Source: Dugong dugon (taxonomy: Eukaryota > Chordata > Mammalia > Sirenia > Dugongidae). Taken from it: a stretch of 64,000 nt of DNA. Position numbers and translations under genes: made by a program. Position 1 is the first letter of the stretch. Each line of letters begins with the position of its first letter. The DNA lies in NCBI GenBank assembly GCA_030035585.1, contig CM057469.1:17788501-17852500 (forward strand). Reading direction: 5' to 3'. Of this stretch, positions 21,751-33,762 are shown piece after piece. The notes under the pieces are model-generated. The model ran no database searches and was not told the DNA's origin. It saw only the letters and a program-made list of their open reading frames with translations.

Positions 21751-22769
21751 CTAGGTGATTGACTGATGTTGTTGGTTCTGTGTCCAAAGGACTCCGTTTA
21801 ATATTTCTTGTAAAGTTGGTCTGATTTTTACAAATTCCTCTAATTTCTGTTTTTCTGGGAATGTCCTAGTTCCACCATCGTATTTGAGGAACAGTTTTGG
21901 TGGATAAATGTCCTTGGTTGGCAATTCATTTCTTTCAGGTTTTTATATATGTCATCCCATTGCCTTCTTGCCTGCATGGTTTTTGCCACGAAATCAGAGT
22001 TTAGTCTTATTGGTTCTCCTTTGTAGGTGAGATTTCATTTTTCCCGAGCTGCTCTCATGATTCTTTCTTTATCTTTGGAAGTTTGATTATGATATGTCTT
22101 GGTGACTTTATTTTGGGATCTATCCAATATGGGATTTGTTGAACTTCTTGGATGGAAACTTCTCAGCTTTCATGATATCAGGGAAGTTTTCTGCCACCAA
22201 ATCTTCAAAAGTTCCCTCTGTGATTTTTTTTTTTTTTTTTTTGTCTCCCCATTTTCTGGAATTCTGATCAAATGTCAGTTATTCTCTTGATAGTGTCTCA
22301 CATAGCTCTTTGGCTTTCTTCATTTTTCTTCATTCTTTTTTCTGATTATTCCTCAAATAAGTTAGTATCAATGGATTTGTCCTCTACTTTGCTAATTCTT
22401 TTTTCCATTGATTCAGTTCTACTTCTGTGTCCTTCCATTGAGTTATCTATTTCTGATAATTTATTGTTAATATTCTGGATTTCTAGTTGCTGATTTTTAT
22501 GGTTTCTAATTCTCTATTTATTTTTGTCATTTTGTTCTTGTATTGTTTTCCTGAATTCTTCTAGGGTTTTGTCTGTGTTTTCCTTGGTTTTGTCTGTGTT
22601 TTTCTTGATCTCTTTGTGGGTCCCATATATATATATCTTCTGAATTCCTTATCAAGTAGTTCCCTTACCATTTTTTCCTCAGGAAGACTTTTTTGTCCCT
22701 TTGGTCACTCACATGAGCCATCTCATCCTCTTTTATGTGACTTGATATTGTCTGTTGTCTCTGAGGCAT
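21751..22769 (-). pseudogene. L1 ORF1 (RNA-binding chaperone), decayed
   Basis: Start ATG at 22767-22769 gives 'MPQRQQTISSHIKEDEMAHV'. The C-terminal domain near 21970-22045 translates to 'LTYKGEPIRLNSDFVAKTMQ' followed by 'ARRQWDDI', the family's RNA-binding signature. The end translates to 'KIRPTLQEILNGVLW' with a TAG at 21751-21753. The span (1019 nt) is not a multiple of three, so at least one frameshift is present. ORF1p packages L1 RNA. Confidence 0.88.
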
Positions 22770-23353
22770 TAAGGTGTTATTTATTGATTGTACTTTGTTT
22801 GCTTCATCCTGATTTTTTGTTATGTTTTGTTTTGATATATCTGGACAAGTGGGACAGGCGTGCTCTGCTGGTCCCTAGTCTGGTGGTATGCGAGCACTCA
22901 CTACCTGTCTGTTCGCTGCTCATGGGGCTTAGCTTATGGCAGGCCTGGCATCATTGACTGCCACCTGTGGGAGTGGGCAATGGCACTCACTGAGTTGGAG
23001 GGTTGGCGAGCTGGAGCATGGAAGCTTGCTTTCCTCCACTTGGCCTGGTCAGCAGGCAAGGTTGGGTGATGGGCAAGCAGGGGTGTGGGACCATGCTGTC
23101 CACCACTTGCTGGGTCGGGGGCAGGGCTGGTGGTGGGTGAGTGTCTGCTTGGGAGCATGCTTGCTGCTGCTTGCCAGTTGTGGGGTAGGTGGGTGAGTGG
23201 TCCCACACTCACCATGGCTCACTGCTTCAGGAGGGTGAGTGGCAGGTGAGTGATCAAGCAGGAACATGTTCCTGTCACTGGCTGTGTTGGGCAGGTGGGT
23301 GGCAGGTGAGTGGCTGTATGGGAATGCGCTTGCCGGGATGAGGGTGGGGTGAG
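22770..23353 (-). promoter_or_regulatory. L1 5' UTR, GC-rich
   Basis: Lies between ORF1 and the 5' duplication, so it is the internal promoter region by position. On the plus strand it contains repeated 'ggtgggtggcaggtgagtgg' type units between about 23080 and 23350, unlike the AT-rich surroundings. Long open frames on both strands here (up to 93 codons) come from this composition. No promoter element can be proved from sequence. Confidence 0.75.
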
Positions 23354-23367
23354 TGGTTTTCAGATTT
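23354..23367. repeat. Target-site duplication, right copy
   Basis: Same 14 bases as 15193-15206, directly after the L1 5' end. Confidence 0.92.
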
Positions 23368-24828
23368 TATGTCGTTGGTTTAGTTTTTTAATTTTTACTG
23401 ACTTTAACATTTTTTTACCACCTTATTGACTTTAATGTGGATTACCATACCACATATTTGATCCTAAAAAAACATGCATCAGCATATTTTCTCCAGTTAA
23501 TATGTTTTCGCTTAAACACTCATATGGTACCCATCCCTGCTCATATATCTTGTTGCAACTGTCTTTCCCTGTTATTTTACCATTATGCATATTTAAAAGT
23601 TTAGAATGCTTATTTCTAATGACGGTGGATACCTGAATAAAATCAAGATTCTGTTAGGAATAGAAAAGAAGGAATGGATGCTGAGTAAGTGACCAGTTGT
23701 GAAAACTAAGCCTATTTGCATTCCTAATAGCAATGTGTAAGAGTGACCACCACCACAAGCTTTCAATTGCCTAATTTAGCAAAGTAACAAGAAAATAAAG
23801 TGAATCCTGGGTGACTTTCTTGGTGTGAGCTGAATGATTATATCAGCGCTCAGATCTAGGACCCATTCTGTAGATGGGAAAAAAGTAAACTAACAATTTG
23901 TCAATGTAAATGATGCTTAAAAGAGAAATTATCTTGTGCTCAAACAGTAATGACCGAGGAACCATAAAAACTTATTAAAAATGAAATGAGAATTATTTTG
24001 TGTCTTTTCTGCGTTTTCTTTTTTATTTCTTTCTTATCTCCAGAAATCAAGAAAGATATTCTGCAGCTTTGGGAATGCCATCTCATTTTCGTAGTTAAGT
24101 AGAAATGTTTAGAGTTTGGGTATAATTTATGATATGTTCTCTTATGTAAATACCTCTCTTAAATCAGCTAGCTAAAATTAAATATAATTGGCAGATCTTG
24201 TCGTATATAGTATCTAGAAAAAAAAAAGCAATCATTTTTTATAGTAATATATTTAGTGATCTCTTGAGTAGGTCTATTTATTAACACTGCCTACTTTGAA
24301 ATTAGAACTTAAATATTTTGTATTGTCTTCTCTGTTAACTTTCTTATTAATGCTTAAATGCCTTCTGTTCTGACATAAACTGATTTTGCTTAACAAATAT
24401 TGCTAGTAATTAGGCCCTTACTAGTTTAAGCTGGCTTCTGCAAGCAAGGAACACATTTCTTCTTCATTAGTTTTCCTAATTGAGTTCCAGAAAATGAAAT
24501 ATTATTATGCCACAGAATTAACTGTATCTTATTTGCACTTCTATCAAAACTTCTTACAAAAGTTTAAGATGTTTTAGAAGGAAAGGAATAATTTTTTCTT
24601 TTATCCATCCTTCTCTCAGCCTCCACTCTAAGATTACTTCTAATAACTTCTGAGATATATTGCTTTTAATTTTGGTTCTCAAGAGTATGCAACATTCTGA
24701 TATTACAAAGATTGGATCAACATATCTGTTGACAAAATTTGAGTAGGCAGCCTAATGCTAGTGAAGTAACGAGAGACAAAATACCTCCTGTTGGTCGAAT
24801 CTGTGCTCAGTGTTAAGAACAATGAACT
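23368..24828. other. Unique AT-rich block
   Basis: About 1.46 kb without recognisable young repeats or open frames of note. It has the look of ordinary intronic or intergenic sequence, with some TAAT-rich parts. No exon seen. Confidence 0.5.
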
Positions 24829-25186
24829 TGTTGTTAGGTGCCGTTGAGTCACTTCTGACTCATAGCAACCCTGCCTACAACAGAGTGAAACACTGCCTGG
24901 TACTGCACCATCATCACAGTCATTGCTGTATTTGAGCCCCTTGCTATATCCACTGTGTCAGTCCATCTCTTTTTCGCTGACCCTCTACTTTACCAAGCAT
25001 GATGTCCTTCTCCAGGGACTGGTCCTTCCTAATAACATGTCCAAAGTACGTGAGACGAAATCTCACCATCATCCTTTCTAAGACGATTCTGGCTGTACTT
25101 CTTCCAAGACAGATTTGTTCATTCTTCTGGCAGTCCATGGTATATTCAGTATCCTTTGCCAACACCGTAATTCAAAAGCATCAATT
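24829..25186 (-). mobile_element. BovB/RTE LINE, 3' end
   Basis: Antisense copy: left end 'ttgttgttaggtgccgttga', then 'cttctccagggactggtcct', 'cttccaagacagatttgttc' and 'gccaacaccgtaattcaaaa'. The minus-strand frame 24944-25165 still reads 'YTMDCQKNEQICLGRSTA'. It extends about 50 bp further 5' than the copy at 8960. Confidence 0.93.
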
Positions 25187-26084
25187 AACTACTTCTAATT
25201 TAGAAGTTCTTCTATTATTTTGGAATATTACGATAATTTAATTTGATTAGTTCTTTTTTTTCCCCCCGAAAGGAATGAGTTTTGTTTTCCCTGACCCTGC
25301 TGGTTTGGAAATCCTAGCAATGACATACCACATGAATGGGATAAACATCATACCCAAAGGGTCCATTGCCTTTTTTATTTACTTTTACTCTAATTTGGAG
25401 TCTGTTAAAGATGCGGATTTCAGCAGGCAGTTGACCACCCTTGTTAACTATAAGAAACATTATCTATATGTTATTTATTTTTGTTACACTAAAGGTTCTT
25501 CTCTATACTATATGATTTTGACAATGTCTTATTTTTTTATTGTTGTTACTTTGGTGAAAAATGGTTTTGCTTTTGTGAGCTGCCACACTTGAAGCTCTGT
25601 AGAACATCAGAGTGTTTTTATATGGCTCTTTAGGCTCCCAGCTGTTATACTTGGCTGTAAAAAGACTTCCTCCAGCTTCCTTGTGCTGGTTTTTCAAAAG
25701 GAATCTTCCAAGTTCTTGAAAAAGAGTAAAAATTTTATTTCCCTAGAAAGAGAAAGGCACGGAGAAGACCCAGTTCTGCCAAAGAGAAGTGAATCATTTA
25801 TTTTTTCATAGGCTAATGTGCTGCTTATGGTTACGGACTGGGGTTTGCCTCCATCATGCATAGTTTCATCATATATTTATAATGCAAAAATTCTAACTGA
25901 AGAACAGTAATACAATGAAGGAAGAAAGGAAGGAAGGCAGGAAAGAAAAAGAAAACACCACTGAATCCAAACTGCAGCCTAACAAACCAGCTTTTTCTTT
26001 TTTGTTTTTGCATGTAATTCTTTTTTTCTGTGCCTAGCTATTAGAGGTGTAGTTCATGGAAGAAGAAGAAAGTCTAATATTTAT
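25187..26084. other. Unique sequence with purine tract
   Basis: No gene supported. The 105-codon frame at 25275-25592 has no recognised motif. A GGAA/GAAA purine-rich tract lies at about 25914-25955. Confidence 0.5.
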
Positions 26085-26315
26085 TGAGAATTTATTATGC
26101 CCCGAAGCATTATGTTACATACTTCCTATTGATTGTTTCATTTAATCACCACAAAAGCCCTCTGAGTTAGATACTTCTATAATCTCTATTTTACCAGTGA
26201 GAAAACTGAGAAACGAAGAGATCACACCAGGTCACAGAGCCAAGATTTGGGCCTGAGAAGTGTGACTCTGGAGCCTCTGCTCTTAACCTCTGTGCTAAAC
26301 TCTTGGATGGAGTTA
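26085..26315 (-). repeat. MIR SINE
   Basis: Antisense MIR: 'ttaccagtgagaaaactgag', 'aggtcacagagccaagattt', 'ctctggagcctctgctctta' and 'acctctgtgctaaact'. Confidence 0.85.
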
Positions 26316-26684
26316 AGTAAGGAGAAATTGCCAAAGACAAAAGTTTAGGAAATTCCTTGCAAGGAGTGCTTGAATATGAACATAAGAGCTTACTTTTCAC
26401 ACATTTTATTTCGACTGACAATGCATGATTGTCATGGGTTTGCATGTCATCATTTCCTCTCGTGTACATAGGATCTTATTCCTTAGTGGTGGGAGACTTG
26501 GTGAGATCGCAGATGGGGACAGATTGTTTGCAATGCATATCTCCACAGATTTTGGACCAAAGGGAGTGGGTGCAAATGCAACTCTACCATTTACTACCTG
26601 TGTGACTTAGATACATTATTTCATGCCAAACCTTAATTTGTTTGGGAGTAACAAACGCAATAGATGTTCCCTAAATATTGATTG
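26316..26684. other. Unique sequence, L2-like end
   Basis: No gene. The last part ('agatgttccctaaatattga') looks like an L2 tail into which the next SINE inserted. Confidence 0.45.
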
Positions 26685-26884
26685 GAGTCCCTGGGTGGCA
26701 CAAACAGTTAACACACTTGGTTGTTAACTGAAAGTTTAGAGATTTGAGTCCACCCGGAGGCACCTTGAAGAAAGGCCTAGTTGATCTGCTTCCAAAAGAT
26801 CACGATCTGTGAGGTGCAGTTCTACCCTAATACACACAGAACTGCCATGAGTCAGAATTGACGCAACGGCAACTGGTTTTTTAA
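26685..26884 (+). repeat. AfroSINE, second subfamily
   Basis: Sense copy of the subfamily with a longer body: 'ggagtccctgggtggcacaa', 'gatttgagtccacccggagg', 'aagaaaggcctagttgatct', then 'cagaattgacgcaacggcaa'. The 'aggcctag..gatctgcttcc' block is shared with the tRNA-Gly-headed SINE, showing that these SINEs exchange modules. Confidence 0.9.
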
Positions 26885-26903
26885 AAAATATTTGTCAATA
26901 CAT

Positions 26904-27435
26904 CAGCCTGACACCAGAACAACTAGATGGTGCCCAGCTACTACCAATGACTGCCCTGACAAGGGAACACAACAGAGAGTCCCTGACGGAGTAGGAGGAA
27001 AGTGGGGCGCAGAACTCAAATTCTAGTAAAAAGATGGGACTTAATGGTCTGACTGAGACTAGAGGGACCCTGGAAGACATGGTTCCTGGGCTCTGTTAGC
27101 CCAAAACTAAAACCATTCCCAAAGCTAATTCTTCAGACAAAGATTAGACTGGTCTATGAGACATAAAATGATACTCGTGAAGAGTGTGCTTCTTAGCTCA
27201 AGTAGATACATGAGTCTAAATGGGCAGCTCCTGTCCAGCGGTGAGATGAGAAGGCAGAAAGGGACAGGAGCTGGTTGAATGGACACGGGAAGTCCAGGGT
27301 GGAAAGGAGGAGTGTGCTATCACAGTATGGGGAGTGCAACTAGGGTCACATAGCAGTGTGAGTATATAGTTTTGCATGACAGACTAACTTAAACTATAAA
27401 CTTTGATTTAAAGCACAATTAAAAAAAAAAAAAGA
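26904..27435 (+). mobile_element. 5'-truncated L1 (3' UTR only)
   Basis: Sense copy of the same L1 3' UTR: 'cagaacaactagatggtgcc', 'aaaaagatgggacttaatgg', 'agacaaagattagactggtc', ending in a poly(A) of 13 at 27421-27433. MIR-like sequence ('gaaactaaggcttagagaag') follows directly. Confidence 0.9.
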
Positions 27436-27607
27436 AACTAAGGCTTAGAGAAGCTAAAAAAAAATTGTTGAATGAATCAGCTTTTGTCCTCTTCACTCCC
27501 TTTTCCCCCTGTTTCACATGGAAAAGAAAATGAGTAGGCATGGCAGCATGAAATGGAAGAAGGCAGAAAGGAGAAACATAAATTATATTCTTCCTAATTT
27601 GCTGCTC

Positions 27608-29280
27608 TTTTTTTTCTCGTCAGCTTTGTTGAGCAATAATTTTATGCAGTAGAATGAATCTATTTAATTGGATGAGTTTTGACAGTTATATACACCCGTG
27701 AAACTACAATCACAGTCAAAATATACAACATTTTTATTACTCCCAAAAGATTCCCTGTTCTCTTTTTAGTGTATCCCATCTTCCCTTCATTCCCAACCTC
27801 AGGCAACCATCATCTTTTTTTTCCACTATACATTCCTTTGCATTTTATATAAGTGGAATCATTCAATATGTGCTCTTACATCTGATTTATTTTGCTTAGT
27901 TAGTGTCCTCATCTTGAGATACATCCATGTTGGATGTATCAGTAAGATTTTTTTTTTTTTTTGCCAAGTAGTGTTCCATTGCATAAATATGTCACATTTT
28001 GTATATTCATTCACCTGTAACTGGACATTTACTGTGAATAAAGCAGGTATGAATATAGCAAATCTTTGTGTAGACGTATGTTTTCATTTCTTTTAGATAA
28101 AAACATAAGGGCAGAATGGCTGGATTATATGCAAAGTATTTATGTTTAACTTCATTTAAAAAACCGCCAAACGGCTTTCTGAAGTAGTTGTATGATCTTA
28201 TGTTCCCACCAGCAGTATATAAGAGTTCCAGTTGTTCTACATCCTCTCCAACACTTGGTATTGTCCATTTTATAAATTTTGGCCATTCTAATGTGTGTGT
28301 TTAGTATTTCACTTTGGTTTTAATTTACATTTCCCTGATTACTAATGATGTTGATCATCTTTTCATGTGCTTTTTTGCCATTTGTATATTTTCTTCTGTG
28401 AAATTGTTATTCAAATATTTTGGCTATTTTATGTTAGGTTGTCTTCATATCATTGAGTTATAAGAGTTCCTTGTATGAAGTGGATACAAGTCCTTTGTCA
28501 GATGCATCACAGATGTTTTCTCCTTGTGATTTTGCTTTTTGTTTTCTTTATGGTGTCTTTTGAAGAGCTAAAATTTTAAATTATATAAAGTTCAATTTAT
28601 CGATTTTTTTTTTTTCTTTTATGAGTGATGATTTTTGTGTCCTATTTAAGAGGTATTTGTCTCTGGTAGGTCACAAAGATTTTCTCCTATGTTTTCTCTT
28701 GATCTTCTGTGGTTTAGCTTTTAGATTTAATTTAAGACCCATTTTGAATTAATTTTTACATATTGTGTGATAGAAAGATTGATGTTCATTATTTTCCATG
28801 CCAATATTTAGTTGTACCATCACCATTTGTTGAAGAGACTTTCCTATCCCCATTGAATTACCTTGACACCTTTATTGAAAATCATGTGACCATTTCTGGA
28901 CTCACTGTTTTGTATGTCCTTTCTCTAATACCACATCTTCTTTATTACTGTAATTTTTTTTAGTAAGCCTTGAAATCAGGTAGTATGTGCACTCTTTTTT
29001 TTTTCCTCCTTTTTTTAATTTTATTTTGCTCTTCCAGGTCATCTGCCTTTCATACAGATTTTAGAAGTAGCTTGTCAGTTTTTTTCTTTAAAAATAAAAA
29101 AGAAAAACTTCTGGTATTTTGATTGGGATGGTATTGAATAGAAATCATTTGGAGGCAATTTGACATCGTAATAATATTGAATGTTCCAATCTATGAACAT
29201 GGTGTTATCTTCATTTATTTAGGAGTCTTTAACTTGTCTCAAATGTGCTTGTCTGTTTTGATTGTGGCTTAATGTATTGA
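27608..29280 (-). mobile_element. Old L1, 3' part
   Basis: Long antisense match to the 3' region and ORF2 end of an old eutherian L1: 'gttatatacacccgtgaaac', 'gtgttccattgcataaatat', 'gttcccaccagcagtatata', 'ttgatcatcttttcatgtgc' and 'tacatattgtgtgatagaaa'. It is much more diverged than the L1 at 15207, and has another 3' UTR, so it belongs to an older subfamily. It is 5'-truncated on the right. Confidence 0.85.
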
Positions 29281-29294
29281 ACCCCTCTTCTAGT

Positions 29295-29495
29295 CCAGGC
29301 AAATTACAAAGTGCTAATTTGCACTTAATCTCCATGGTTACCCTATGAAGTATGTACTGTTCTCACCATATTCAAATGGGACAGCAGAAACCCAGAAAGG
29401 TTGTCACTTTTCCAGAGTCACACAGCTACTAAATGTTGGAACTGAGGTTCAAAAATGGTCTGCTGACTCCAGAGGCCATGCTCTTAACCATTAGT
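29295..29495 (-). repeat. MIR SINE
   Basis: Antisense MIR: 'ccagagtcacacagctacta', 'ggaactgaggttcaaaaatg' and 'ggccatgctcttaaccatta'. Confidence 0.85.
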
Positions 29496-29693
29496 TGTCA
29501 AGATAATATCTTGGGGAACTACAGAGATACATTTAAAGGAATTCTTAGCAATTGTTGCTTGCCTGTTTCCTACATCCTACCTCCCCTAGCCAAAAACAAA
29601 TATGTAAACTATATGAGCACATGGGTGGATAGATAGATCTTTAGTTCACCATCTCAAGCTCTTAGTGGAACTGCTTATCATTAGAAAGTCATG

Positions 29694-29773
29694 TGGCTGC
29701 AACAGTGGGCTCAAACATAACAATGGTTGTGAAGATGGTGCAGGACCGGGCAGTGCTTCGTTCTGTTGTACAT
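29694..29773 (+). mobile_element. BovB 3' end, 80-bp fragment
   Basis: Only the final stretch of the element: 'ggctgcaacagtgggctcaa', 'gaagatggtgcaggaccggg' and 'cttcgttctgttgtacat'. The very end (ACAA-type repeat) is missing, so it may be a remnant of a larger or SINE-borne tail. Confidence 0.8.
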
Positions 29774-32515
29774 ATTATGAAAGTCATGTTAAGATTATCT
29801 CTGAAATGCATTTTAATTAGCCTTAGTCTTTTTCTGGTATGTTTCTCTACATACCATAAAGGAGAAAACATGTCTTATACTATCAGTATCACATAGGAAA
29901 TCATGAATTCCCTCAGAGTGGTCTAATCACGTGCCATGCCCTTGATGTGATGGTCACCTGACACCGTCGTCATACTCTGTGTGTGCGGTCTCAGAATACA
30001 GTCAACTTGGATTTCACTTGTTAAAAGTTGTCTGGGTCTTTAGTTGTGCCTAATGATTCCTTTCCCCTCCTTTTAAAAAACAAGAAAAATGAATGGGCTG
30101 TTTTATAACCCCTTTTCAATTCTCTGATCTTCAGAGAGGAAAGTATTTAAAGGCACGGTACAGCTGTTTTATGTTGCAGTTTATAATCTAATTAAATGTG
30201 TTTTATCCAGATCATTATGAACTTCATTAGAGCTGGACTCTTTATAAGAAAGATGATGAGTTAAATTTATGCAGAATCATCTGGATCTTTTAAAGTTTGT
30301 GATCATGCCAGCAGTGTCTTATGAAAAAAAATTCAAATCTGTCTGTCTGATTTAGCTGGTCATTTATTTTTAGAAAGCTCTTTCTTGAAATTTTTCTCAC
30401 TTTTTTGTGAGCATACAGTTTCCAGGATGAGTAATAAGAGAAGTCTGTTGTTTCAGAGAGAATACCATTTGGGAAAGAGGCATAGTCTTCTTAGAAGACT
30501 GTGTATCATTTGAACATCCTAGTACATAGGAGAAATAAAACATCTGAAGTAATTGGCGTAGTGTAGGTCAAAGAGAGAGAAAATTTCTTGTTGTTTGCTA
30601 TGTGTTTTTGAACTATAAAGGAAATTAGTTTTGTGGTTTTCAGTTTAATTGCTAAATGTTTCCAGTATCAGGGACAAGTATCTAAAGTAGAATATAATTT
30701 GAAAAGGTAAAGTGACTCTTGTTAATCTTAGTTACATAACTTGAATGTAAAGATTCTGAGAGTATCTTTACTGTAGATGAATACTTTGTATTAGATATGA
30801 TGACAAGCTTCTCTGTGACTCCTTAGTCTTGTCATATTGGTAAAGAGATTAATAATGGCTGTGCTTAACTAAAATCTCATCCTTCCAAAGAATTGCATTT
30901 GGGATTGCTTCCTCTTCATAATTTTATATTTTCTGAATCAAGGTTTGTCTGTGGCCTTAAATTTGCCCATTCTTTCAGCTCCCATCAAGTAATCCTAATG
31001 AGATTCATAGCTTTTCCCCACTTGGGTAATTTATTCTGTCAGTTTCGGTGGTCCATCCCAAGCGATCCTGAATTGTTATTCAGGAAGGGACAATCTTAGA
31101 ATATAATTCGATGGTTAATATTTAGTTGGAGCATTGGTCTTGCCCAACTTCTTTAAAGTCACAAAGCCAGCGCATCTCTTGCTGCTTCCCAGTTTGTTTG
31201 TATGTGTGTATGTGCCCACATAATCACAGAAATGTGCACCAGGCAACTGGCACAACATCACAGAAAACCTTCAACGGTCTCTCAGTGTTCAGTTTTCATT
31301 CTGAACTGTTTACAAAGACCCAATTTGTTGTCTCCATACCCTTTTACCTCTGATCTTCTTTGTATCTGGCCTAGGAATTCATCTTGCCTTTTATGACTTC
31401 ATCATGCACCTTGGACCTGATACTCAGAACCACCTCTCCAGTAACATGCTTCTGCTTCTTTCCTCAACAGTGACTAAGATTGTTCTTCCAGGTAAACTGG
31501 TTGTTCGAGGTGAACAGCACACCAGTCTGGCCTAGCCTTGAAGACCTCATCTTTTGCCCAGCCTCCTATGGATGAGTCTCACCTCTTAGTTTATCTGGCA
31601 GCTGTGTGTTAACAAGTATGTTGTATATTGAAGCTATTTAAATTCAAAGTTGACTAAAATTACATGTAACATTTTGTGTGTGTGTGTTGACCTGGGCCTA
31701 CCTAGCTAGAGCATTATGGGGCTACTACTTCAGCTTCTTGGTGATCCTCTTAGAGACAGAAATACAAATTCTAGACATGACTATGAGTTTAGAAGTGAAC
31801 CTTTGATCTTTTATTTTGAAGTGAAAAGAACATGACCCTAATCTCTGTGTTATGGGAACGGCTGCCCATTGGTTGTATTAATACATTTACTACTTGCAGT
31901 CTGACTAACATTAGCTTGTATTGCTTATTGATATTGACCATCAACTTCTGTTTGGCTTTGCCTACAATTTACTACTTCTATCTGAAAATTTTTGTATTTT
32001 ATCTTGATGTGATGCCAATATTTATTAAGGAGCATTTAAATGGTAATTGATTATTAAAGCATTTAGATGGATTATGCAGTGGTTACTCCTCTGTGGGTTT
32101 GGTGAGCCACTGAGTACTTGTGAGAAGAACCTCGTAGGCTGATTTGCTTATTAAAAAATGGCAATTACAATGTGCTTTTATGTCTGCTACTTAACTGTTC
32201 TACTTTTCTAGTCCTGTGACATCACATACTCTTTATTTTTCATGTGTGTGGCTTTATAGTGAGTTTGGTGTCTAGCAAGAACAGTTCCATTCCTCCTGTT
32301 CTTCTCTTTCACAATTTTCTAATTGCTCTTCTGTATAAGTATTATTGCATATGAACTTAAAATCACTTTACGCAATTAAAGAAAAACAACAACAATGGAT
32401 TCTAATTGGAATATATAGAATGAAATCTTTTAATGTAGTAGGCCTCCTATTTAGGAACATATGATTGTTTATTTGTTCTTAGCATATCAATAATATGCTC
32501 TTAATTTTCTTCATT
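29774..32515. other. Long repeat-poor block
   Basis: About 2.7 kb without recognisable insertions. 30120-30400 is AT-rich with TAATTA-type and ATGC-type cores and resembles conserved non-coding sequence. A short TG run lies at 31675-31688. No exon could be supported; the frames at 31126-31396 have no family features. Confidence 0.5.
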
Positions 32516-32519
32516 TAGG

Positions 32520-32995
32520 TCTTATGTGTTTTTTGTTGTTAAATTTATCCTACATATCATATGATTTTTATTGCTACTTTGTGCAGAATATTTTTCATTT
32601 GAATTTCCAGCTGTTTATTTGAGTATAGAGAAAATCTAATTGTTTATGTGTATTTGTATATTTATCTTGCATCTACACCTCTTACCAAATTCTCTTATTA
32701 GTTCAATTTTTTTTTTAATTAGAGTAAGTTTTTAAGGTATGTAACCTTATCATCTGCAAGTAAAGATTTTTTACTTTTTTTCTCTCTATATATATCAATT
32801 ATTTCTTATTAAAGCAGCCAGAACCTTCTAAACAATAAAACACGTAATGATGGTTATCTTATTTGGGTTTCTCATTTTAGTAAAAATGGCTTTAACATTT
32901 CACCATTTAACATTAAATTTGCTATTCAACTTTACTATGTTGTGTTTATCATGTTTAAGTATTTTCATCTTCCCTGTTTTAGTTTTTTAAATACA
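32520..32995 (-). repeat. Old L1, ORF2 fragment
   Basis: Diverged antisense match to L1 ORF2: 'cttatcatctgcaagtaaag', 'gatggttatcttatttgggt' and 'taaaaatggctttaacattt' follow the usual L1 antisense order. Both ends are internal to L1. Confidence 0.6.
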
Positions 32996-33555
32996 TTTAT
33001 TCATTGACCCAATTTGTTGTCTACATATTGGTCTCTGTAAGGGGCCTCATTACCTCTGTTCTGCAGCCTTGATCGGAGTAGAGAGTTCTTCATCATAAAA
33101 TTACGTGCTTGGTGTAGAAGCCTGGAAGTTAGTTCATGTTTTTTTTTTTTTTTTTGCCTCAGTAGCCCGTGACCTCTAGTTTCTTGCCAAGCGTGAGCTA
33201 GAGCCTGAGTCATCTCTCAGTTAGTTCTGTCTTTATGTACCCACCTAATTTCTGCACCAAATCACCCATTTATATGAGATTCTTTACACTGACATAATCA
33301 TTAACTAGTTTTTGTACATATCTCTGAGGGTAAAATGGAGAGCTAGTTCTAATTTGTACCGTAGTATGAATACTTAATTACTCATCCAGACATGTTATTT
33401 TGGTGTGTATGGACATGGACTTATTTAAGCTATTTTTTATAAATTGAACCATAAGTCATTATATGTACACTAAAAACCAGACCCATGTAGTGAATTTTTA
33501 TTGCACAATGAACTTCCCCTAATTTAAAAAAATACGCTGTGAATCAATTCAAGTT
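32996..33555. other. Unique sequence
   Basis: No gene recognised. It holds a T17 run at about 33140-33156. Confidence 0.5.
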
Positions 33556-33762
33556 ATACCAAGCCTATTGCCGCTGAGTCGATTCCAACTCATAGTGACC
33601 CTATAGGACAGAGCAGAACTGCATCATAGGGTTTCCGAGGCTGTAATCTTTACAGAAACAGACTGCCTCATCGTTCTCCCACAGAGCAGCTGATGGGTTC
33701 GAACCTCGTGACCTTCCTGTTAGTAGTCGAAAGCTTAACCACTGTGCCACTAGGGCTGCATT
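33556..33762 (-). repeat. AfroSINE, longer subfamily
   Basis: Antisense, full length: tail 'gccgctgagtcgattccaac', internal block 'ctttacagaaacagactgcc', box B region 'gggttcgaacctcg' and head 'cttaaccactgtgccactag'. Confidence 0.92.

Larger units (their letters stand above)
15207..23353 (-). mobile_element. Full-length L1 LINE with nested insertions
   Basis: Complete L1 on the minus strand, 8.1 kb including later insertions. Parts from its 5' end: GC-rich 5' UTR (22770-23353), ORF1 (21751-22769), a spacer, ORF2 (about 16650-21328) and a long 3' UTR (15207-16650) with an AATAAA near its end. A perfect 14-bp duplication flanks it. Both ORFs contain frame breaks, so it is dead. Insertions inside it are an AfroSINE in the 3' UTR, two AfroSINEs and a SINE tail fragment in ORF2, a TA-flanked DNA transposon and a duplicated patch. 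The 3' UTR is of the same type as the truncated copies at 5878, 26904 and 52056. Confidence 0.95.

Noticed and set aside
22934-23267. Overlapping frames of 70-93 codons on both strands
   Set aside because: They come from the GC-rich repeat units of the L1 5' UTR.
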